From: Cristatella mucedo
Lineage: Eukaryota; Bryozoa; Phylactolaemata; Cristatellidae
Direction: 5' to 3'
DNA length: 64,000 nucleotides
NCBI GenBank assembly: GCA_009760855.2
Contig: WPIO01000010.1
Coordinates: 1,322,501-1,386,500, forward strand
The notes beneath the pieces were generated by a model. That model worked only from the letters and a program-made list of their open reading frames with translations. It was not told the origin of the DNA and made no database searches. The translations under genes and the position numbers were made by a program. Positions 46,790 through 59,150 of the stretch are shown in pieces. The number at the start of each line of letters is the position of its first letter. Within the stretch, counting starts at the first letter, position 1.

Positions 46790-46955
46790 TACACAAGCAG
46801 CTGATTTAACAATCTCGTTGGTATAGTGGCTGAAGAGCTTCAACGGCTATCACAGCCTCACAATTGGCTGTAAAGGATCGCCCACTGACCCAATGCAGAC
46901 ACCTCGGTCGTGAACAGCCAGCACATTACCTCCTACGACGGCCCTTAGTTAAAAT
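46790..46955 (-). mobile_element. SINE family A, inverted copy
   Basis: On the minus strand it has TGTTCACGACCGAGGT in the head, GGGCGATCCTTT, GTGATAGCCGTTGAAGCTCT and TGTTAAATCAGCT in the same order as in the copy at 29,700. It lies tail-away from the plus-strand copy at 46,990. Confidence 0.7.
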
Positions 46956-46989
46956 AGTTTCGTATACAGCAGATTGGTGTGACTAGAGG

Positions 46990-47215
46990 GCTTAAGGGCC
47001 GATATAGCCCATGAGGTAAAGCTCTCACTAGTCACGGCCAAGGTCATGGGTTCGAATTCGAAGAGTGCGATCCTATATTGCTCACTTCAAGCCACTGTGA
47101 TAGCCATTAAGCCTCTTCTACCGCTATAAGAATGAGCTGTTAAATCAGCTGATATTTTCGTCAGTATTTTCTTCCGATAAACCATCGAAAGGAGCCGTTT
47201 TCTATATAGAAGCAC
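46990..47215 (+). mobile_element. SINE family A
   Basis: The tRNA-like head has TAGCCCATGAGGTAAAG and a B box GGGTTCGAATTC near 47,048. The body is GCGATCCTATATTGC, GTGATAGCCATTAAG..., GAGCTGTTAAATCAGCTG, and a diverged TCTTCCGATAAACCATCGAA end. Confidence 0.75.
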
Positions 47216-48305
47216 CAGGGCAGAACATTCAGTCAATCTGCATCTACACCAGCAACTAATGAGTACGAGCACCGGTACTTAGCTTCTAACCTTCACCTGT
47301 GCATGCAACGAAAGGTAGACCTGTAGCTGCACTTGAATCAGTACTAGCAGCAGTAGTATGAGCTGCCAGTTTACTGTATTGTATTGTATACTGTATTGTC
47401 AGTTTATTATATATGCCAGTTTATTAATCCTTTACATTAAAAGTAACGTGAACTCAGCCATGCTGCGGCATCACTACCAGCTTCCGGATGGAAAGGTTAA
47501 TCGTTAACGGTTCTCGCAAAATATATTGAGCCAAGCTGTGAATTTCCCACTGGCTTTGCACCAAAATTGATGGACATCGGTGCCATGACTCAAATGTCTG
47601 CTAGTCAACGTCAGGCTCAGCACTTCGGCAGCCCTTAGCAAACTAGGAATGGATTCACCTCGAATAGAGATTAATAGTCAAGTTAAGGACAGCAAAAATC
47701 GCTGTAGCGATTAAAAGACTGCTTACATGTATGCCCTTTTTGTGCTACTATGACTAGCGTAGTAGCTTGAAATCGAGCTTGATTCTCAAGCCCTGTTGTT
47801 CTAAAATGAAGAGATTTTTTACATGGGTAGTGGTTTAACGCTCATGAAGTAAGACAACCACAACAAATAAAGTTAGTCGACCTCAGTAACTGATTCTTCG
47901 TTCAGGGAGTGATTTTTTTCAATCTAACATTGCTAAATTGTTGATAGGGCTCTAGAGAGTGAAATTGTGAATAACTCTAGGGGCACTGTGAGAGTTCTGT
48001 TGGCTATCGAGCTCTTTAGAAATTGCATTTACAAGCACTAGCTTACGTGATATAGTATCTCGAACGTAATGCACAGTTGCTCAGTCACTTGTGGTTAGGC
48101 ACAATTCTGGCCACTGCCAAGCCATGCACTCTAGCTTCAGTAGGCAATATACTGCCCTAGCCTGGTAGATATTTTTAAAAACATTATGCACAGCTTATTT
48201 CACATGTGCGGTTTAGCTCAATTTTGGCTGATGCCAAGCCCTGCACTCTAATTACGTTTCACAGCTTCAGTAGGCAATATAGCGCCCAAGTCAAGGTTCA
48301 AGGAT
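47216..48305. other. No gene seen
   Basis: A short internal duplication is visible: GCTTCAGTAGGCAATATA(C/G)(T/C)GCCC occurs near 48,135 and 48,264. No supported coding sequence. Confidence 0.5.
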
Positions 48306-48307
48306 GG

Positions 48308-49745
48308 TAATGATAATAATAATAATAATAATAATAATGTACTTGATAAAGCACCCTCAGAGAACTTAATCTCTTTCTAGGTACTTTACATTTGCTGCAA
48401 AGGAAAATGCAATTAAATGGTAAGTAAAATCATGCTTTAAAAACAAACAAAATGAATGACATGGTTAGGGGTGACATGCACAGGCTCAGCATGCAAATGT
48501 GGTTAGTGGCAGCATGCACAGTGTCAGCATGTATAAGCACGTGAAGGACGAATCACGGGGACCCACTAAATGCTGTCCTAAATAGGTGTGTTTTTAGGTT
48601 CCTTTTAAATGTGGTCGGGTCAGGGGATGTTCTGACGCAGGTCGGGAGGGAGTTCCAGGCTTTGGGAGCATACGAACTAAATGTACGGTCTCCAAAGGAT
48701 TTGAGGTTTGTACGAGGTATTTCTAGACTGTTGGATTCCGAGAAGCGGGTGGTACGATGCTTGGCCTGATGGGGGAGTATATCGGACAGATAGGCTGGAG
48801 CCATATAATGAAGGGACCTAAAAGTGAGCGACAAAACCTTGAAGTCAATCCGTTGCTTGACTGGTAGCCAGTGCAGGTCGGCGAGAAGTGGAGTAATGTG
48901 GCAGCTGCGACGCTTACGACAGACAAGCCTAGCTGCAGAGTTTTGCACCAGCTGCAATCCCCTGATCGCACATTCTGGTAGGCCAGTAAGCAGTGAGTTG
49001 CAGAAGTCGAGACGAGATGTCACGAATGCATGGACCAACTTAGACGTGGTATCCTTATCTTAACAAGCCCGAATTTTAGCAATATTATGAAGCTGAAAAT
49101 GGGCAGATTTGACCGAGGAGCTGATATGGTCGTCTAATGAGAGGTCGCTTTGGAATATGACACCTAGATTTCGAGCTGATTCAACTGGAGATATGCTGGC
49201 TGAGCCAATTTTGAGAGTCAGCCTTTCCAATTTCTGAATCACACTGGGTTTGCCCATAACTAGTAAGTTAGTTTGGTCATCGTTTAGTTTTAGAAAATTT
49301 GCTGCCATCCATGTGCGGATGTCATCAATGCATGCAGCTAGTGAGTTGAGAGAATTTGAGGTGCTCGAAGGCTGGGAGGGATCAAAGCAAAGGTACAACC
49401 GAGTGTCACCCGCATAGAATAGAAAGCCTAGATTGTGCTTGGCAATCACATCAGCAAGAGGGAGAGTATGAACCGTGAAAAGAACCGGACCTAGCACGGA
49501 GCCCTGACGTACTCCATATTTCAGAGGTACTTCAGATGATCTTTGTCCATTCACGTCAATACTCTGGAGTCTCCCACTGAGATAGGACCTGAACCACTGC
49601 AGAGCAGTGCCAGTGATGCCCAGGCGAGATGAGAGGCGCTCTAGAAGAACTTTGTGATCGATGGTATCAAAAGCTGCCGAAAGATCAAGCAAAACAAGCA
49701 GAGACACTCTACCCATGTCTGCATTCCTAAGTAGGTCGTTGTATA
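48308..49745 (-). mobile_element. L2-type LINE, best-preserved RT fragment
   Basis: From the 3' end it has AAT repeats (about 48,316-48,339), the hairpin, the 3'UTR, then about 380 codons of RT in one frame broken only by a TAA where other copies have TTA (TGT-TTA-GAT in the copy at 43,550). Visible blocks are LLVLLDLSAAFDTIDHKVLL, RQGSVLGPVLF, YAGDTRLYL (YADD altered to YAGD), the [17 protein letters not shown] block and [16 protein letters not shown]. It is 5'-truncated at nearly the same place as the copy at 42,790. Confidence 0.9.
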
Positions 49746-50226
49746 CCCTAACGGTGGTTTTTCATAATAGAATTTTGCTTGAGGCAAGAGTTCAGTTCGT
49801 GAAGTTAAAGCGATAATCCATCCTTAATGGGAAATAAAATCTTACCATGGGATCCTGTTTTTGCTGCTGCCACAAATCATCTTATATCTATTTCTGCACA
49901 ATGCATCGTTGAATCAGATGAACCCAACCCCTAAACTTTTAAGACCATCGATCAATTAAAACTTCCTCCGAAATCACACGGGAGGCTTCGACTATTGGTT
50001 ACATTAGGGTACTTCTTGTTCTAGCTACTGCTGTGGGAAGCCATGGTCACGAAAATTAGACACACACGAGTGACAGAAAATATTTCTATGACAATTTTGT
50101 TAGTAAATATTTTCCTTTTTTCCTAATCAAGCTATCACGAAAAGAGTTCAGGAAATTACTGTTTTAAAGAAGACTGTTGTGAGTGATCAACTGTTTAATT
50201 TTGGTAAAATGGAGAGTTTTCCTATA
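49746..50226. other. No gene seen
   Basis: AT-rich, with no supported feature. Confidence 0.5.
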
Positions 50227-51560
50227 TACCCGGAGGCTGTATAATTCCGTGGCTATGGATAAACTCATATGGTGCAGATCAACGTGCACATTCCAACTCC
50301 GGAAGTACAGCTGATAGCATTTTTCACAGTTTCCGTTTCTATGCGGCCTTGATCATAGATTATCCGCGGTTGGTTCCTTGCTGCTCTAATTTACGAACTA
50401 CGAATAATGTGTAACGCCGAAGGCTCGGCAGAGTAGGCATAGCCTGCCACTTACCTAGCGTCATAATCTACCACCTAGCGCGGTTCGGTGCTTGCCTGCC
50501 CGAAATAAGCAGGCCGCCACGAAACAAGCGTTTCTGACGCAGACCTACTTAGTGTTACTAAAGGGGGTCGTGAGTCCGCGGCGTGAATTGGAAAGCGAGA
50601 CACGCGAATGGGGATTTTACTGAGCTTTATTCGAAAGCGCACAAAATCGTTTCGCATCTAGCTCAGTTTTATCTCCACACCCTCACACGCTCTCAACAGT
50701 ACAAGCCCTCTTTCGGAGGGAATACGTCCCAGCACTTAGGCTACCTATGTCGATTGTGGGGAACGACCTGAATAAGACGAGGAGCCCGAACCGGAGCTTA
50801 GACCCTGACTGGAGAAATAGGGCTCCGCTTCCACCTTAATGGCAGGAATACCCCACACGCTACACCAAGCACTCTTGGCAAAACCAAGTGCAAGCACACC
50901 TACACAAAACACAGAAGAAACACAAAAATTCGAGCTCGAGCGCTATACGACCGTATTCGATGGCGTCCACCGAACCCTCATGGAGCTGTCTCGTCCTGTC
51001 CCTTAATCACCGGCGAACAGCCTGCCCTCCTCTCTCGCTTGCAGAGAAACGAGTCCGGCTACTACCGGCAACGGCGTCGAGACAGAGCCGAAGATGAAGA
51101 AGGGACTCCTTGGCGAGCGGCGCCCTATCGTTATATAACTAGCCGGGATAATTGGGATTGAAAAGCCAGCCAAGATCAACCACCTCAGCGAACTCTGCGT
51201 CCCCTTGCTCGAAGCTCGAGAGCGAAGGTGCTCTTCACCCACTTCTTTCGTTCTCGCGGAAACCATCCAACAACTCTACAACGGCTATCGGCGACAGCGA
51301 CCTTGGGCAAGCGTTGCCCTATTCTTAAATTGCTAGCCGGGACTATAGGGTTGACAGGTCAGCCAATATCAATCAGCTCACGGTCCTACTACTACGATGG
51401 CTGCGTCCTCTTGCTCGAGGCTCTAGGACAGAGGTGTTTCCTGCTGAGCAGTTCTTATGCACCCTAAGACTGAGTCAGGCCGGCGCTGTGCTACAAATGA
51501 ATATCAATCTTAATCCGGCTGACTTAGCAGGCCTGCTCGGTGGGTGGCTCTCGTTGTTAT
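50227..51560 (+). repeat. Copy of 7,565-7,834, split by LTR-like element
   Basis: The flanks 50,227-50,409 and 51,496-51,560 align in order with 7,565-7,834. The coding frame seen in the other copy is interrupted by TAA near 50,242. Confidence 0.75.
50410..51495. mobile_element. Solo-LTR-like element, 1,086 bp
   Basis: It begins TGTAACGCC and ends GTGCTACA, so it has TG...CA ends with a short imperfect inverted TGTARC. It is flanked by AATG on both sides (50,406-50,409 and 51,496-51,499). The paralogous site at 7,748 reads AGTG once and continues with AATATT, so the element is an insertion. An internal ~195 bp spaced repeat is visible (GCCCTAT...CTAGCCGGGA near 51,122-51,150 and 51,316-51,345). 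No protein is encoded. The single unit, GC-rich content and ends fit a solo LTR. A non-autonomous element of another class is possible. Confidence 0.7.
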
Positions 51561-53341
51561 AGTGATGATCGTTACATAAATTACTTATCACTTATCACTT
51601 TCAAAATCTGTGAAGGCGTGGAAGCTGAGGCGTTTACATATTGAATGATGTTAACTCGGATTCGTTCGCCTCCGCTTCCCAGTTCACTCAGATATACTAA
51701 AATCGCTACCGGTATTTCGCCGTACCTTTGCAATTTGTCGAGTCTTTGCAGTACAACGCTTGCATTTCGAGAGCTAAGTTACCCAGGTAATTAAGGCGGT
51801 ATTTGTAGCAGTGTCTGCTGCTTCAATTAAATTGCCCAATCCAATGCAAAGGATAGATGTTATAGATTAATATGCAAGCTTTCTGGAAACTCCAAGAGAA
51901 GTTAGAGTGCTTGTAGTCACGTAGTTGTTGAAAATTGTCAATATATCGGTGATAACTGAATCTTATTACTATACTGCTGACTGTATGCTAGTTTTCAAAT
52001 TGTCTCAAAACAGCAAGATTCCGGAAGCATATTCATTTTAGCCGACGATTTGCTCAAGAGGGATGAGAAGATGAGTGCAAGCAAGGCTGGCAACAACGCA
52101 GTCTCTACACAGAAAAATGTCACTCCACGCAATCGTCACAGTTTGTATGACTTTGAGATTTACCTTGCACCTGAACATGCCGACTCGACCGAAAGTAGGC
52201 GTGAGCCAATGCAAGTCGCAGCTACTGCCGCACTACCTAAAATTTGAAATCACCTACACATCGCTTGTGTCAAATCGAAACAACATTCACGAACTAATTC
52301 CCTAAGCACCAACCGCTTTTTGAAGGGGGTTTCCGCCAGCGAAGTCAGGTGTGCAAGGTAACAAAGCAATCGAATTGCGGGAGCCAAAGACTTAGCCTGG
52401 CGCGGTAATTGCTTTCCTAGTTACACGCTCTCGCGGGGCTGAAACTCACATAAGTAAACCTAAAGAAGTAGCATTCTCTTCTAAATCTTCGTCGACGCGA
52501 TAATGAATCATAAGGGGAGGTGGTGTACAGCAGCGCATGGGAATATACGTAAGGGTTGTAAACGAAACAAGAATAGCTGGGGATTGCCGTTCGCGAAAGC
52601 TGAACCTCTCCGGTGCGGCAGGAAGGAAGCACGAATCCGCTTCTTTGTGTTATTGCATGAAATAAATGTCGTGCCAAGAATTGACCTAGTGCGTGTCCTT
52701 ACGTAATACATTCTAAGTAGATTCCCGGGTTTCGGCTGATGGTCTGGTGTCTGCTAAACGCTTCACGGGTTTAATTTATGAAAGACTATAAAGAGACGTC
52801 CCTAAGTTAAGTTGATATTATATTTGGAAGGTCTAAATACCACTTCCAGTGTAAGCATGCCTTACAAATGTATTTATAAGCCTTGTTCCGGTCGTATATC
52901 AAACGTCAAAACTTCGGATTTCATTTCCAACGTTTGTCGATTGACATGCACATAAATTAATAGTTTGCTCTCTATGTGTTTATCCACGTATTTCGTCAGA
53001 ACACACGCACTCACCTGCAGCTATCTCGTTGCCAAACTTGCTATTCACCAAACGTAAGCAGCCAACGTAGCAGGCGTACAAAGTTTCTAAACCGACGAGC
53101 AGCACACGGCCACCGGATGTCCCAGATCAATCGCGCTATCTGTGACGTGTGTATGTATCTATGGCTAATCTGCCCGCGTGGGGTGGGTGTGCATGCCTTC
53201 ACGGATAGACGCCTGCCTTCATTTCGATTCAAGCTACTTGCTCGAACAGTAGTGACTGCTCGTATTTTAATACATACCGGGACCAGCCTTTTGCGCTGTC
53301 GGAATTCAACTTCGCTGTACAGCAATATCTGAAGCGAGCAC
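51561..53341. other. Upstream region of ACY1; possible promoter
   Basis: This is non-repetitive sequence, with more CpG in 52,300-53,340 than in the surrounding introns, leading to the ACY1 start codon. No TATA box was convincing. It includes the candidate exon at 52,041-52,246. Short antisense open frames here have no recognised domain. Confidence 0.4.
52041..52246 (+). CDS. Candidate unrecognised exon
   Basis: A good acceptor (ATTCATTTTAG) precedes an open frame that reads DDLLKRDEKMSASKAGNN... to ...AATAALPKI and stops at TGA. The upstream exon is not identified and the sequence has no domain I recognise. It could be chance. Confidence 0.25.
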
Positions 53342-55132
53342 ATGGCAGAACAGTTGCTTTCAGTTGCGAAATTTCGAGAGTATCTTCGGATTAATACTGT
53401 ACAGCCGGATCCAGACTACGGTTAGTTAATTGTATATCTCATTTGCATCAGTGTCTTGCATGCACTGAAATGTAAGTAAGGATACCTTATGCACTGAATG
53501 TTGCCGATTTTGGCTTATAGTGCATCCCGACAGCTCCAGCCTTTAGTATGAACCGGTATCATAATCGTCTTATTTTCGCTTTATTTCAATTATGCATGTT
53601 GTACAAGTCATATTTAATAGACAGATATTGAAATCTTGACTACGGGCAGCAGGCGATCTTCCGGTTCACCGAGCAATGCTGGAATTTTCTCTCAGTTGCA
53701 GTTTTCCGAAAGTGTAGGCTCTGTTACGGGCATCGAATACAGGAAGTACTGCCGCTAAGACCTGTTTAAAGCATACGTGTTGGCTTCTTTTACCATAGTG
53801 CGTTAGGCACTAACATATCAGGAACATGTAAAACTTGAATGCTTGCTGCTTGTGCTTGCTGCCCATCAGGTCGCTATAAGCCGGGGCTCAGCCCTGTAGG
53901 TCTGTCTTAATGCAACAGAGTCGACTGCCTGCTCGAAGTTATCATATTACGATACGGCCAGGCAATGCCTAGAGTCGTCTCCCTCTTAACGTCCAAATGC
54001 ACTCATTGACGCAGCTGCTTCTGCCATGGTTTATAAGTTGGATTGGTGTCACTGCACAAATCTTTTCCCTCAAGGACTGCACTATGCTCAAAACTATTGA
54101 GCATTTGAATGTGCAATAAACCACTGATAATTCGTGATATGTTGTGACCGAGACCTTGCTTAAGTTAACTCGATGAAAAGACTAGTCGAGTAGCCATTGA
54201 AGATTAGTTCTCCGTCAATTTTAAGCAGCCCATGCTTTGAGTCAAGTATTGATTCGTTTCAGATTTGTCCAATCTTGTTTCCAATCTTGATTCTGTGTAC
54301 TAGAAATAGTTCCTTATACCAAACTTTTTAGCGTTCATTTTGATAAAACAGCTGACCCTTTTCCTGCCGAATTTCATACATGGGCTGATTCATTTCTCTT
54401 GTGGCTCATATGAATGGTCCCACTCGCAACGCAGATCATAATTTCAATCAATTCTTCATCAATTGTATGCGGTCAACTCTTATTATTAAATTATGCACCC
54501 CTGAACTCGTCCTGCTCTCATTTAGCCAGAGTTTATGTCTGCTTCGGTGTCAAAAATCATCTGTGAATTGCAAACCTTAAGACCTATCGCATATATGGGG
54601 TCTGCACACTAATATCTTCTTAGCCCCTTGTGCTTAATCCTGAGTCTGACTTACCTTCACTGATGGAATTTTAGAACATGAACCTAGCCGATGTTCTAGA
54701 TGAGTTTAATCTTCCGATTAAGCACTCGGTATGCCATCATCCAGACGGCTGATGCCTTACCGAAGATTTAAAACTAGCCTGGACTACTTAGCACAAGCTC
54801 CTGAGCACATACAAAAGACCAGAACTGACGGTCCATACGCCTGCATATGAGGATTATTGTAAATCATACCAATCCAACCTGAAAAAGGTAGTCCAGTTTT
54901 TCGAAAAACAAAATTAAAGTACAGATAGATGATCCAAAAAAGTTGATGTAAATAATCATCCGTCCTCTTAGCTGCTACTTGGTCAGCAGCTCCTTACCCA
55001 GTGTTCACTCAAGTTGTGGGAACACTTTGTGAACAAAAAACAAAACAACATAAAGTGAACTTTGTGAAAGTGAACTTTGAACACGGTCTTTTTCTAGCTT
55101 CTTTTTGTGCTGGATAGATTCACCTCAGAGAG

Positions 55133-55201
<69 letters not shown>

Positions 55202-57454
55202 CTAGGGATCAGTCCATCTTGACTCATCACCCCCTGTTCCTTGCTTTCCCTCAATCCCTATGTGCAAGCCTGCCACCTGCGGCCTCATTTCGAAGTTCAT
55301 CTCCCAGTCCGTGATGGCACACAAGGTAAGGCAGTTGCTTTTCACGACCTCGGTCCTGAGGTCGTGGGTTTGAAACCTGCAGTGAGGTGGGCAATCCTGT
55401 ATCGCTGCTGCAAGCTGTGGTGATAGTCATTAAGGGTCTTCTGTCGCTACACAAAAGAGGTTGTTAAATCAGTGATTATTATTTTTGAGAAGATGGCTGG
55501 TCCTCTAAACTCCATAGCTACTGTTTTTCTTTGCAGGTGCTTCGATTTGCTGCCCTGCAGGACTAGGACTATATATGCCGTATGCCCTTAACTTCAGGTC
55601 GTATCGTGGGATCCTTCAAAAAAGCTGTTGTTAGGCTGTTCATTAATGCGTCAACACTAGGCCAGGAGAACTCTAGTAAGTTCTGCCGAGTTTCCACCTA
55701 CTGTTGCTCCTATCAAATGCAGTTAAGCAAGTAGTGGCAGACCAACTAAACTCCATCGTAATTTCTAACTTAGCAAGCAAGTTTCAGTGTCCTTATCGCA
55801 TCTCCTACGCTCGGTATGCCGATAAGCAATCAGTTTTTTGCCTCTGCCCTGATCTGGTTTGGCATTGCAAGCCATGTTTGCATTGCAAGCTTGCAAGCCA
55901 TGACCCTGTGCATGTCACCCCTAACCATATTATGCTTGTTGTCATTCGATCGTGCTTCCTTTGTAGCATATGTAAAATGCCTAGAGAGAGATTGAGTTCT
56001 CTAGGCGATATATCAAATGTGTTATTATTATTATGATTATCATTATTATATTAGGTGTGCTCTGAGGAATCAGATTATTCAAGAGCTACACATTTGGTTG
56101 TGCTAGCCAGCACCGATGCTTGGCTAAGCTCTGGCCGAAGGGACTCTTGAGTTGCATATGTATCCAAGCAGCTATTTATTACCAAGCTTTGAACTTGCGT
56201 AAGGTGCACAGCTTGCTGTTTTACTGACGCCTTGATCATTGCTGTTACTTCCCCTGACCCAGTGTGCAGGTCATTTGCCAATAGCCTCAGTACTGTTTAT
56301 GTCACTTTAGAATATCTTCCTTTTTGATGGCTTGGTCTCTAAGTTGTACATCCAAAAGACTGCTGTAACCTGTTAAACGAACATGCTAGCCAGATGCAGC
56401 TGCAGCTTGCACTGTTGTCAGTGTTGTCACTGCATGTCAGCTGCTGACACTGGCCGGCCCAGTTAAGGCATTGATCGGGCATGCAAGTCGAACTGCAAGT
56501 TTTTTGCATCACACTTAGAGCTATCTTATTCTTGCCGTCGACACTAGTGGCATACGTTCGTTGTGCATTTGCTCTAGTCAAGTTTCTGCAAGAGTGTTTG
56601 ATGCATGTTCACTAGCTGCAATGCTGATACCTGTGGTGTGCGTTTTAGGACCTGCCATCAACTTTCTTAGGGAATATGCCAAAGAACTTGGTCTTCCATG
56701 GAAGACTTTTGAGGTAGTCGATTTTTGCTGTTACACTTCGGGCAAGTGCTCAGCGGGCACTTGCCACTGTTGCTTGATTAGAAAATCAGGGACCTATGTG
56801 ATTCATGCTCATATTAAAAAACTACTGCATGCATGCTAGGTCTATCAGGTGTTGATGGTTAGGTTTGGCTTGGCATGACGATTCATTAAGGTCGAGGTAC
56901 GTAGCAAAGCAGTCACCTGCTGGCTCTTTACAAGCACTTGTTCAGAACTTCCTGCATTTGTGTTTGTAACCTAAAAGAGGGTTGGAGGGCACCTTGGTTG
57001 ATCCTGCATATACTAAATTATTAAGATTGTTCAAGCTTCAGTCAGCTGGTGACTTCCTTCATAGGCTCGGTGGCTAGGGTATTTGCCTTTAACGACTGAA
57101 GTCAAGGTGAATGTATTCGATGCCCGAGGTCGTCGGCTCAAGCCCTGAGGCCTATGTGAAGCACCTGAACAGAGATTAAGTTCTCTTAGGGTGCTATAAA
57201 AATATAATTATAATTATAAATAAATGTATAACTAGGCAAACATCTTTGCAAGAATACACTTTGTCAAACGATTTTCTGTGTATATAGAGATAATACCTAA
57301 GTGAAGTAGTCATATGACCATATATGGTATGGTATGATGAATGGTATAATGGTATGGTCAGGTTACTAAGATCAACAAAGCAGTTGTTGGCTGTGATTGT
57401 GGCTCTCAGTAGAAGAACCATGCTCCACACCAATGACAAAAGGAAGAAACTATG

Positions 57455-57535
<81 letters not shown>

Positions 57536-57555
57536 ACCTGTGTGTGTGTGTGCAC

Positions 57556-57635
<80 letters not shown>

Positions 57636-59116
57636 ATACGTTAGTGTTTGTGTTTGGGAGAAACCTGCTACATCTCTCGACCTCTTTTGCCGATGGTCTA
57701 AAGAAACTTTTGAATTGGATGACTGGCCTAACCAGGCTATGCTCGATCAAAGTAGTAACCACTTTGAATTGCAGTGCCATTGTCTCGGAAACAGACGGAA
57801 GTGAAACAGACGGAAGTTTGCCTTAATTTCCTTAAAAGATATTTCAATTACTTGGATGACTTCTAAAAAGAGTATCATACCTGCAAGGCTGTTATAGTGT
57901 TGAAAATCACTTATTGGTTTTTGACCTAGCATCTCTCTGTGTGAAAGGGCGGTAACGATGCTAATTTATTTAAGTCACTCAGTATCAACAGCTCTAACTG
58001 GTTGATGTGGTAGAGTATAACATTTCAAGCTGCTGTGTTACCATTAGGTCCTTTTCAACATGCCTATAGGCTTGGCCATGTACTATGGGCTGAGGTGGAT
58101 CCCAATTTAATTACTCAATACAGTCTATATAATAGGTTCAATGCTGCATTATTGGAATTCGTGGTGCAGCCTTTTGCAAGCTTAGGATGTTTTAATGGAC
58201 GTGAGTAAAGTCTTTCAGCTTGCTTTTTCATCATCATGCGATTAGTTTTTTGCAAAGTCTGTCATAGTTGGAAAAAACATAGTTATGGAGTCGCGTTTGA
58301 CGTTTACTGCATTTTATTTACATGAGTAGTTGCTAAATGCAAAAAATGTGCAACTGGATACAGTACATCGATGGACTCTAAGGTCACCTTTGCTAGTTTC
58401 CAGTCGGCATTTGGTATGACTATCTAATTTAGAACTCTCAGATGCAAGCAATTACATGGTCTGTTTAACCGGCCCATGAAGACTAGCCGACAAATAATGT
58501 CGTTTGGAAGACAGACTCAAGACCTCTGCAATATTGGGAATAGAGGTGAGGAGGCCTAGACAACAAAGTTTCGAGATGGTAGCTTATTAATGTGATGTGC
58601 AGCTGACATGAACATTGGTCTCCCCTGCTGGTTGTTATAACACTATCGAACTACTAAGCAAAGCAGCTTTCATTGTAAAATAAATTTATAAATAATAAAT
58701 ATAAATTTAACAAATAATGTGTGCTTACTCTTGCAGTTAAATTAAGACTGTCGTTCTTGGTAAAAGAAAAGGGCAGCACAATCTTCATTTAATCTCAAGT
58801 TCAAAAATCTGTGCTTGCATGTGTCAGGGGAGGTATTGCAATCGTAGCTGTAAAAGCTGTTCGTTTGACAAATTGTTAAGCCATCATAGAGGCTATTAGT
58901 ACAAAGAAGATGCTTGCATCAGGGTTTGACTGAAATATCTGCCAGAGCCATTTGATTAGCTGTGACAACCGGAAAAGACCCACAAAAATCGTAGTTCGTC
59001 TCACCAGTATAAGAAATTAAGAAATTTTGCTGTGGCTGACAGGTACAGTGGGTCAATGTCAAACTACATGCCTGTGTCGACTGAGGCAGCTTTTTAAGTG
59101 CTGTAACACTTTTGTT

Positions 59117-59150
<34 letters not shown>

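Noticed and set aside
56075-56581. Minus-strand open frames in ACY1 intron 1 (56,075-56,281 and 56,339-56,581)
   Set aside because: No known motif and no supported splice sites. The second lies just upstream of exon 2 on the opposite strand.
57194-57826. Long His-Thr and Cys-Val open frames
   Set aside because: Translation of a (TG)n/(CA)n microsatellite.
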